NCBI RefSeq assembly: GCF_003984625.1
Contig: NZ_RWKH01000004.1
Location: forward strand, 124,001-188,000
DNA from: Variovorax sp. DXTD-1
GTDB taxonomy: Bacteria; Pseudomonadota; Gammaproteobacteria; Burkholderiales; Burkholderiaceae_C
Reading direction: 5' to 3'
DNA length: 64,000 nucleotides
Below the pieces are notes generated by a model, which was not told the origin of the DNA, did no database searches, and was given only the letters and a program-made list of their open reading frames with translations. Every line of letters starts with the position of its first letter. The stretch's first letter is position 1. The position numbers and the translations under genes are program-made. Shown here piece by piece: positions 56,894-64,000 of this stretch.

Positions 56894-58096
56894 TCAGCCG
56901 GCGACCTGGTAGGCCGCGTTGCTGCGCGAGGCTGCCGGCGAGCCGGTGGAGGCATGCGCTGCCTCGACCCAGCGGCGAACACGCTCCGCATCGGCAATGC
57001 GGCTGTACTTGCCGGCCGAATCCAGGAACACCATGATGAGCTTGCGCCCGGCCACCTTGGCCTGCATCACGAGGCACTGGCCCGCTTCGGAGATGTAGCC
57101 CGTCTTCTGCAGGCCGATTTCCCAGTCCGGGCTCTTCACGAGGCGGTTGGTGGTGTTGAACTGCAGCACGCGGTTGCCAACTTCGACCTGATATTCAGGC
57201 GAGGTCGACAGCGACCGCACAGTGGCGTCGGAATAAGCGGCATTCACAAGCAGCGCCAGATCCTGTGCGCTCGACTGGTTTCGGCTCGACAGGCCCGTGG
57301 GCTCCACGTAGCGCGTGTCCTTCATGCCGAGCATCTTTGCCTTCGCGTTCATGATGCTCACGAAGGTTGCAAGACCGCCCGGATAGGTACGGCCCAGCGC
57401 ATGCGCTGCACGGTTTTCGCTCGACATCAGGGCCAGGTGCAAGAGCTCGCCGCGCGTGAGCGTGGTGCCCACCGTCAGGCGCGAACGGCTGCCCTTTTCG
57501 GTGTCGACGTCGTCCTGGGTAATGGTGATCAGTTCGTCGGTCGGGAGACGGGCTTCGCTGATCAGCAAGCCGGTCATCAGCTTGGTGAGCGATGCAATCG
57601 GCAGCACCGCATGATCGTTCTTGCTGAACAGCACTTCATGCGTGTCTTGATCGATCACCAGCGCAACGCTCGACTTCAGGTCGAGCACGTCTTCGGTGCC
57701 ATGCAAGCCGGCCAGTTGGCCGAACGACTGGCGTGCCGGCGTTTCGACACGAACGACCGAGCGGCGTTGCACGGCAACCACGGTCTTGCCGTTCTTTTGG
57801 CGAATGGAGGCCACCACATTGCGGCCACCACGAACGACCTTTTCGCTTCGATCGGCCTTGCCGCCGCGCTTGGCGACGACGGCAGCGCGCGGCGCCTTGG
57901 CCGAACGCTTGACTTCCACTGGCACGGGTCCCGCGGCCTTTTTGGCCGTGGACGTCTTGGCGACAGTTGTTTTTTCCTTCTTGGCGGCCTGTGCACCGGA
58001 CAGCAAAAACGCCGTGGCGCAGAGCGCGACGGCGACGAATTTGACTGCGGGCAAGAACCGCTGGCTGGAAACTCGGCGGGGGCGGGTTTCGGGCAT
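56894..58096 (-). CDS. pbpG: Penicillin-binding D-alanyl-D-alanine endopeptidase (PBP7 type)
   Basis: This S11-family peptidase cuts D,D-crosslinks of peptidoglycan in the periplasm. The 400-residue precursor has a signal peptide ending SGAQA (about residue 37). A long basic, Ala/Lys/Val-rich linker follows to about residue 120. The catalytic domain has Ser169 and Lys172 in SLTKLM, SSENRA as the S-x-N motif and LQKTGYISEAG as KTG. The start at 58096 removes an unsupported 19-residue extension. The basic linker is longer than in E. coli PBP7 and may bind peptidoglycan or nucleic acid nonspecifically. Confidence 0.92.
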   Translation of the reverse strand: MPETRPRRVSSQRFLPAVKFVAVALCATAFLLSGAQAAKKEKTTVAKTSTAKKAAGPVPVEVKRSAKAPRAAVVAKRGGKADRSEKVVRGGRNVVASIRQKNGKTVVAVQRRSVVRVETPARQSFGQLAGLHGTEDVLDLKSSVALVIDQDTHEVLFSKNDHAVLPIASLTKLMTGLLISEARLPTDELITITQDDVDTEKGSRSRLTVGTTLTRGELLHLALMSSENRAAHALGRTYPGGLATFVSIMNAKAKMLGMKDTRYVEPTGLSSRNQSSAQDLALLVNAAYSDATVRSLSTSPEYQVEVGNRVLQFNTTNRLVKSPDWEIGLQKTGYISEAGQCLVMQAKVAGRKLIMVFLDSAGKYSRIADAERVRRWVEAAHASTGSPAASRSNAAYQVAG

Positions 58097-58210
58097 TAAT
58101 AAATCTCCAGCGGCAAAATGAGAACCGCAGTGTATCGAAATCAAAAAAGGCACGCAATATCAGTTACTTGCGCCCTTTTCTTCACTCGAATCCAAGGATC
58201 ACTCGTAAAA

Positions 58211-59749
58211 CTAACCTTGTGCCGCCACTTTCTCAGCTTGGCTCTGCAACTTATTGAGAGCACTCAAATAAGCTTTGGCCGACGCGACCACGATGTCGGG
58301 GTCCGCGCCTACTCCATTCACTACCCGCCCTGCATTTTGTAACCGAACAGTAACTTCTCCTTGGCTTTCTGTCGAGCCACTAATCGCATTAACCGAGTAA
58401 AGCACCATCTCGGCGCCGCTCTTGACAAGCGATTCGATGGCCTTCAGAGAAGCATCAACCGGGCCATTGCCGTCGGATTTGCCCGTGACTTCCTTGCCCT
58501 GAACGGTAAAGACGACCTTGGCCTGGGGGCGCTCGCCGGTTTCGCTGTGCTGGGAAAGCGACACAAAAGCGAACTGTTCATCAACGTGCGCCAATTCCTC
58601 GGCGCTGACGAGCGCGAGGATGTCCTCGTCAAAAATCTCCGACTTGCGGTCGGCCAGTTCCTTGAAGCGCAGGAAGGCGGCATTGATGTCGGCTTCGCTG
58701 CCCATCGTCACGCCCAGGTCTTGCAGGCGCTGCTTGAACGCGTTGCGCCCGCTGAGCTTGCCCAGCACGATCTTGTTGGCCGTCCAGCCCACGTCTTCGG
58801 CGCGCATGATCTCGTAGGTGTCGCGCGCCTTGAGCACACCGTCCTGGTGAATGCCCGAGGCATGCGCAAAGGCATTGGCGCCCACCACGGCCTTGTTGGG
58901 CTGCACCACGAAGCCCGTGGTCTGGCTCACCATGCGGCTCGCCGCCACGATGTGCCGGGTGTCGACATTCAGCTCGAGCCCGAAGTAGTCCTTGCGGGTC
59001 TTCACGGCCATGACGATTTCTTCGAGCGAGCAGTTGCCCGCGCGCTCGCCCAGGCCGTTGATGGTGCACTCGACCTGGCGTGCGCCGCCGATCTTCACGC
59101 CCGCCAGCGAGTTGGCGACAGCCATGCCGAGGTCGTTATGGCAATGCACCGACCACACGGCCTTGTCGCTGTTGGGCACGCGCTCGCGCAGCATCTTGAT
59201 GAAGTTGCCATAGAGCTCGGGAATGGCGTAGCCCACGGTGTCGGGCACGTTGATGGTGGTGGCGCCCTCGTTGATCACGGTTTCGAGCACGCGGCAGAGA
59301 AAGTCGGGGTCGCTGCGATAGCCGTCTTCGGGGCTGAACTCCACGTCTCCCACGAGGTTGCGCGCAAAGCGCACGGCAAGCCTGGCTTGCTCATGCACTT
59401 CGTCCGGCGACATGCGCAGCTTCTTTTCCATGTGAAGCGGCGACGTTGCGATGAAGGTGTGGATGCGCCCGCGCGCCGCGCCCTTGAGCGCTTCGGCCGC
59501 ACGCGAAATATCGCGATCGTTGGCGCGTGAGAGGCCGCAAATCGTCGAATCCTTGATGGCGTTGGCAATGGCCTTGACCGCTTCGAAGTCACCGTTCGAG
59601 CTGGCCGGAAAACCGGCCTCGATGACGTCGACCTTGAGCCGCTCGAGCTGCTTGGCGATGCGCATCTTCTCGTCGCGCGTCATCGAGGCGCCGGGCGATT
59701 GCTCGCCGTCGCGCAAGGTGGTGTCGAAAACAATGAGTTGGTCGGTCAT
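58211..59749 (-). CDS. leuA: 2-Isopropylmalate synthase, bacterial 512-residue form
   Basis: LeuA condenses acetyl-CoA with 2-ketoisovalerate in the first committed step of leucine synthesis. The TIM-barrel part has [20 protein letters not shown] near residue 8, [15 protein letters not shown] with the metal His pair, and [15 protein letters not shown] LeuA-type regulatory domain for leucine inhibition fills the last 120 residues. The start at 59749 is the usual [15 protein letters not shown]. It follows another leuA of a different subfamily, so the organism has two. Confidence 0.94.
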   Translation of the reverse strand: MTDQLIVFDTTLRDGEQSPGASMTRDEKMRIAKQLERLKVDVIEAGFPASSNGDFEAVKAIANAIKDSTICGLSRANDRDISRAAEALKGAARGRIHTFIATSPLHMEKKLRMSPDEVHEQARLAVRFARNLVGDVEFSPEDGYRSDPDFLCRVLETVINEGATTINVPDTVGYAIPELYGNFIKMLRERVPNSDKAVWSVHCHNDLGMAVANSLAGVKIGGARQVECTINGLGERAGNCSLEEIVMAVKTRKDYFGLELNVDTRHIVAASRMVSQTTGFVVQPNKAVVGANAFAHASGIHQDGVLKARDTYEIMRAEDVGWTANKIVLGKLSGRNAFKQRLQDLGVTMGSEADINAAFLRFKELADRKSEIFDEDILALVSAEELAHVDEQFAFVSLSQHSETGERPQAKVVFTVQGKEVTGKSDGNGPVDASLKAIESLVKSGAEMVLYSVNAISGSTESQGEVTVRLQNAGRVVNGVGADPDIVVASAKAYLSALNKLQSQAEKVAAQG

Positions 59750-59801
59750 CGTGGATTTCCTTATGTTCGTTTGCACCTTGCGCGTACGGCGGCGGACAGC
59801 T

Positions 59802-61505
59802 TCAGGCGACTTCAACCACCGATTGTGCGCTGTGCGCGCCCCGGGTGCGCGCGCGCTGCACGCCCGAAACAATGGCCTTGAGCGAAGCCGAGATCACGTC
59901 CGCATCGATGCCCACCCCGAACAGCGTCTGGACCTCGTCCACGCGCAGTTCGAGGTACGCCACCGACCTGGCATCGGCACCCGCGCCAATCGCATGCTGG
60001 TGGTAGTCCATCACGCGCACGGTGTGGCCAGTGGCCTTGCAGAGGGCTTGCGTGAAGGCGTCGATCGGCCCGTTGCCGCGGCCTTCGATGGCGCGGATTT
60101 CACCGTCCCACGGCAGGTTGCCGCGCAGCACCACCGAAGCACTGGCGCCCTCGCCTTCTTCCTCGAGCACGCGGTGCTGCAGCGAATGCGCGGCCTCGAT
60201 GCCGTATTCGCGAACGAACAGCTGCCAGAGGTCTGCCGCGGTGAGTTCCTTGCCGGCCACGTCCATCACGCGCTGCACGGTCTGCATGAACTCCATCTGC
60301 AGGCGGCGCGGCATCTCGATGCCGTACTCGCTTTCGAGCAGGTAGGCCATGCCGCCCTTTCCCGACTGGCTGTTGACGCGAATCACGGCCTCATAGCTGC
60401 GGCCCACGTCCTTCGGATCGATGGGCAGGTACGGCATGTCCCAGATGTCGCCTTCCTTGCGCGCGGCAAAGGCCTTCTTGATTGCGTCCTGGTGCGAGCC
60501 CGAGAACGAGGTGTAGACCAGGTCGCCCACATACGGGTGGCGCGGATGCACCGGGATCTGATTGCAGTGCTCGACCGTCGCGCGGATCTCGTCGATGTTG
60601 GAGAAGTCGAGCTCCGGCGAAACGCCTTGCGTGTAGAGATTGAGCGCAACGTTCACGAGGTCGAGGTTGCCGGTGCGCTCGCCGTTGCCGAAAAGGCAGC
60701 CTTCGATGCGCTCGGCGCCCGCCATCAGCGCCAGCTCGCCGGCTGCGGTGCCGGTGCCGCGGTCGTTGTGCGGGTGCACGCACAGCACGATGGAGTCGCG
60801 GCGCGCAAGATTGCGGTGCATCCACTCGATCATGTCCGCGAAGATGTTCGGCGTGGAGTGCTCCACTGTGGTGGGCAGGTTGACGATGCACTTGTGCTCG
60901 GGCGTGGGCGCCCAGACTTCGGTGACCGCATCGACCACACGCTTGGAAAACACGACATCGGTGCTCGAGAACATTTCGGGCGAGTACTGAAAGGTCCACT
61001 TGGTTGCGGGCTGCTTCGCGGCGAATTCGTTGAACATGCGCGCGTGGCTGCTGGCCAGCTCGACGATCTGGTCTTCGTCCATGCCGAGCACCACGCGGCG
61101 CATCACGGGGGCTACCGCGTTGTAGAGGTGAACGATGGCACGCGGCGCGCCTTGCAGCGACTCGAAGGTGCGCGCAATGAGGTGGTCGCGCGCCTGCGTC
61201 AGCACCTGGATCGTCACATCGTCGGGAATGCGGTCTTCCTCGATCAGCTTGCGCACGAAGTCGAACTCGACTTGCGAGGCGGAAGGAAAGCCGACTTCGA
61301 TTTCCTTGAAGCCGATGGCCACGAGCGTCTCGAACATGCGCATCTTGCGCGCAATGTCCATCGGCTCCACCAGCGCCTGGTTGCCATCGCGCAGGTCCGT
61401 CGACAGCCAGATGGGCGCCTTGGTCAGCACGGCATCGGGCCAGGTGCGGTCCTTGAGGCCGATCGGGGCGAATGCGCGGTATTTGGCTTGAGGTTGCTTG
61501 AGCAT
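59802..61505 (-). CDS. leuA: 2-Isopropylmalate synthase, long (567-residue) form
   Basis: This is the second isopropylmalate synthase, of the longer subfamily shared with actinobacteria and fungi. [20 protein letters not shown] near residue 32 holds the metal Asp and catalytic Arg. [20 protein letters not shown] carries the His pair, and [19 protein letters not shown] follows. The C-terminal allosteric domain spans about residues 440-567. The start at 61505 is well supported. A leader peptide rich in leucine codons and an attenuator hairpin precede it, indicating control by leucine supply. It lies 52 bases upstream of the other leuA. Confidence 0.95.
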   Translation of the reverse strand: MLKQPQAKYRAFAPIGLKDRTWPDAVLTKAPIWLSTDLRDGNQALVEPMDIARKMRMFETLVAIGFKEIEVGFPSASQVEFDFVRKLIEEDRIPDDVTIQVLTQARDHLIARTFESLQGAPRAIVHLYNAVAPVMRRVVLGMDEDQIVELASSHARMFNEFAAKQPATKWTFQYSPEMFSSTDVVFSKRVVDAVTEVWAPTPEHKCIVNLPTTVEHSTPNIFADMIEWMHRNLARRDSIVLCVHPHNDRGTGTAAGELALMAGAERIEGCLFGNGERTGNLDLVNVALNLYTQGVSPELDFSNIDEIRATVEHCNQIPVHPRHPYVGDLVYTSFSGSHQDAIKKAFAARKEGDIWDMPYLPIDPKDVGRSYEAVIRVNSQSGKGGMAYLLESEYGIEMPRRLQMEFMQTVQRVMDVAGKELTAADLWQLFVREYGIEAAHSLQHRVLEEEGEGASASVVLRGNLPWDGEIRAIEGRGNGPIDAFTQALCKATGHTVRVMDYHQHAIGAGADARSVAYLELRVDEVQTLFGVGIDADVISASLKAIVSGVQRARTRGAHSAQSVVEVA

Positions 61506-61544
61506 GTCGATTTCTCTGGATGGTTGGAATTCAACCAGCAACCC

Positions 61545-61582
61545 CAAAAACAAACGGCCCGTTGCTGGTGCGAACGGGCCGT
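61545..61582 (-). terminator. Attenuator hairpin in the leuA leader
   Basis: On the minus strand, ACGGCCCGTT (61582-61573) and AACGGGCCGT (61572-61554 side) form a perfect 10-pair stem with a 9-base loop, followed by TTTGTTTTT. ACCAGCAA, formed by the loop and the start of the 3' arm, can instead pair with TTGCTGGT further downstream. Leader bases ACGGGC can pair with GCCCGT of the 5' arm. These mutually exclusive pairings are those expected for attenuation. Confidence 0.75.
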
Positions 61583-61603
61583 GGTGAGGGATTTGCGCGT
61601 GCG

Positions 61604-61660
61604 CTACCGTCTCCGCCCGTGAGGGAGGGCTAGTAGGGCCAGCAGCGAAATCTTGGTCAT
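61604..61660 (-). CDS. leuL: Leucine-rich leader peptide of the leuA attenuator
   Basis: The 18-residue frame reads [18 protein letters not shown]. It has five Leu codons (CTG, CTG, CTA, CTA, CTC) packed in seven positions, including two adjacent CTA codons that are rare in this GC-rich genome. It ends 22 bases before the terminator hairpin and lies in the leader of the long leuA. Stalling at these codons when leucyl-tRNA is short would favour the antiterminator. The assignment rests on composition, position and downstream structure. Confidence 0.75.
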   Translation of the reverse strand: MTKISLLALLALPHGRRR

Positions 61661-61689
61661 GAGGGTTTCGAATGTAGCACAAGCCGCGG

Positions 61690-62514
61690 TCAGTTATGCA
61701 AGCCCCGCTCGTCGGGCTCTTCGGTCGAGGTGCTGATCACGCTCGCCTGCTGTCCCTTGGCCTTGCGCCACGCGTAGACCACATAGCCGCTCAGGCCGTA
61801 GGCCACGAACAGGCCGAACAGCACCGTCGGCGGATGAATGTTGATGACCGCGATGCCGAGCGCGATCAGCACGATCACCACGAAGGGCACACTCCTCTTC
61901 ATCTGTACGTCCTTGAAGCTGTAGAACGGCGCATTGGTGACCATCGAAAGGCCGGCATAGAGCGTGAACGCGAAGGTGATCCACGTGATCTGCGTCCACG
62001 AGAGGTACAACACCTCGCCACCCCGCTTGCCCCATTCGGTCATGAGCCAGATAAACCCGGCCACCAGCGCGGCCGCGGCCGGCGACGGAAGCCCCTGGAA
62101 CCAGCGCTTGTCGACCACGCCGGTGTTGACGTTGAAGCGCGCGAGCCGCAGCGCCGCGCAGGCGCAATACACAAAAGCCGCAATCCAGCCCCAGCGGCCC
62201 AGGCCCTTGAGCGACCACTCGTACGCGATGAGCGCCGGCGCCGCACCGAAAGACACCATGTCGGACAGCGAATCCATCTGCTCGCCGAACGCGCTTTGCG
62301 TGTTGGTCATGCGGGCCACGCGGCCGTCCAGGCTGTCGAGAATCATGGCGGCAAATACGCCGAGCGCCGCAAGATCGAAGCGCCCGTTCATTGCCATCAC
62401 GACCGAATAGAAGCCGCCGAACAACGCGGCGAGCGTGAACAGGTTCGGCAGGATGTAGATGCCCTTGCGGCGCTTGCGCGGCGGCACTTCGTCGGGAACC
62501 GTGTCGTCATGCAT
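61690..62514 (-). CDS. pssA: CDP-diacylglycerol--serine O-phosphatidyltransferase
   Basis: PssA makes phosphatidylserine, the precursor of phosphatidylethanolamine, at the inner membrane. The 274-residue protein has the CDP-alcohol phosphatidyltransferase signature spread over [20 protein letters not shown] and MDSLSD, that is D-G-x2-A-R-x8-G-x3-D-x3-D. About seven hydrophobic segments are visible. It is the small Bacillus-type enzyme, not the soluble E. coli form. It lies between ilvC and leuA on the same strand, an arrangement common in Burkholderiales. Confidence 0.94.
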   Translation of the reverse strand: MHDDTVPDEVPPRKRRKGIYILPNLFTLAALFGGFYSVVMAMNGRFDLAALGVFAAMILDSLDGRVARMTNTQSAFGEQMDSLSDMVSFGAAPALIAYEWSLKGLGRWGWIAAFVYCACAALRLARFNVNTGVVDKRWFQGLPSPAAAALVAGFIWLMTEWGKRGGEVLYLSWTQITWITFAFTLYAGLSMVTNAPFYSFKDVQMKRSVPFVVIVLIALGIAVINIHPPTVLFGLFVAYGLSGYVVYAWRKAKGQQASVISTSTEEPDERGLHN

Positions 62515-62631
62515 TGAGTTTGCCTCCGTCCCTCATGGGCACTGCGTGAGCAGCTACCCATTCGATAGCATCTTGATCTGTGAATCGCATGGGTTCGCAG
62601 TGTAGTTCAGGGGCATGGTGCGCCCCACATG

Positions 62632-62656
62632 AAAAAGGCCACCCCGGCGGGTGGCC
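62632..62656 (-). terminator. Intrinsic terminator after ilvC
   Basis: On the minus strand GGCCACCC-GCCG-GGGTGGCC is followed by TTTTT. It stands 41 bases after the ilvC stop and separates ilvC from pssA and leuA. Confidence 0.85.
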
Positions 62657-62696
62657 CTCGGGAAACGGGCGCCGCAGCGCCCGCTTCGGTTGCGGA

Positions 62697-63725
<1,029 letters not shown>

Positions 63726-63767
63726 CTATTTAATCTCGGGCACCCCCTGAAGCGGGGATGCTTTCAC

Positions 63768-64000
63768 TCACAGTTGGCCGGAGGGATTCCGGTCCTTCAT
63801 TTGCTGGTTGATCGACACGAGGTTGTCGTGAATGCGGAACAGCAGGATCAGCAATTCGCTGTAGACGCGAACCATGATCGCGCCGAAAACGAGGATCGCG
63901 ATGGCTGCGATGAAGCGCCCCTGGAACAACGAAACGACCGTTGCCGCGAGCACGCCCAGCAGTCCGAGGAAGTACAGAATCCGAATGATGATCGGGGTCA
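63768..64000 (-). CDS. DUF4282-like small membrane protein (5' end outside window)
   Basis: The visible 77 codons are open to the window edge and read TPIIIRILYFLGLLGVLAATV, then FIAAIAILVFGAIMVRVYSE, then a polar tail ending QQMKDRNPSGQL. Two membrane helices with an RVYSELLILLFRIHDNL linker fit the DUF4282 pattern. A GTG at 63953 could be a start, but the open frame upstream suggests that the gene begins outside. It precedes ilvC by 54 bases on the same strand. Confidence 0.65.
   Translation of the reverse strand, partial: TPIIIRILYFLGLLGVLAATVVSLFQGRFIAAIAILVFGAIMVRVYSELLILLFRIHDNLVSINQQMKDRNPSGQL

Overview
The window is a GC-rich chromosomal segment of a beta-proteobacterium, almost certainly Variovorax (Comamonadaceae). 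The best species-level clue is the aminotransferase at 27157-28464. I recall it as near-identical to the characterised Variovorax paradoxus beta-phenylalanine aminotransferase, and it keeps Arg41 and Lys267 at the same numbers. Gene content and order elsewhere are typical of the Burkholderiales. I see no insertion sequence, prophage or CRISPR array.

Layout. 1-9.7 kb: a sulfate-binding protein cut by the window edge, yggX-mnmC, a transglutaminase-like protein, a lipoprotein hydrolase, a class I aldolase, a DAO-type oxidoreductase with a divergent LysR regulator, and a GNAT enzyme. 9.8-20.3 kb: a peptide-scavenging block made of an RpiR regulator, isoaspartyl peptidase, a gsiABCD-type peptide ABC transporter, a DmpA-type aminopeptidase and a DppA-type D-aminopeptidase, followed by a convergent class C beta-lactamase homologue. 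20.4-25.8 kb: assimilatory sulfate reduction (cysI-DUF934-cysH-cysD-cysN). Its promoter region carries inverted repeats with the same geometry as one in front of the sulfate-binding protein gene. 25.8-29.3 kb: ferredoxin and its reductase, then the beta-amino-acid aminotransferase with a divergent TetR regulator.

29.3-37.1 kb: a thiamine locus that opens with a TPP riboswitch and continues with cytX, thiO, thiS, thiG, thiE and a TonB-dependent receptor. thiD lies antisense in the middle of it. 37.15 kb: tRNA-Asn(GTT) and a terminator. 37.6-39.0 kb: about 1.4 kb without convincing genes, containing an orphan SOS-box-like palindrome. 39.0-44.9 kb: a 1646-residue trimeric autotransporter adhesin followed by a BamE/OmpA lipoprotein resembling its TpgA partner in Acinetobacter.

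45-49.7 kb: small membrane proteins, then a Deg-family protease downstream of a QseB/PmrA-like two-component system, with a matching regulator box in front of the protease. 49.8-54.3 kb: pobA with a divergent IclR regulator, a collapsed SRPBCC pseudogene and an unaccompanied molybdenum hydroxylase large subunit. 54.5-58.1 kb: the N-degron transferases aat and bpt, an IclR regulator and a PbpG-type peptidase. 58.2-64.0 kb: branched-chain amino acid synthesis, with two different leuA genes and ilvC, plus pssA and a truncated membrane protein. One leuA is preceded by a leucine-rich leader peptide and an attenuator hairpin.

The main themes are sulfur assimilation, thiamine synthesis and salvage, peptide, beta-amino-acid and aromatic catabolism, surface adhesion, and leucine/isoleucine/valine synthesis under attenuation control.
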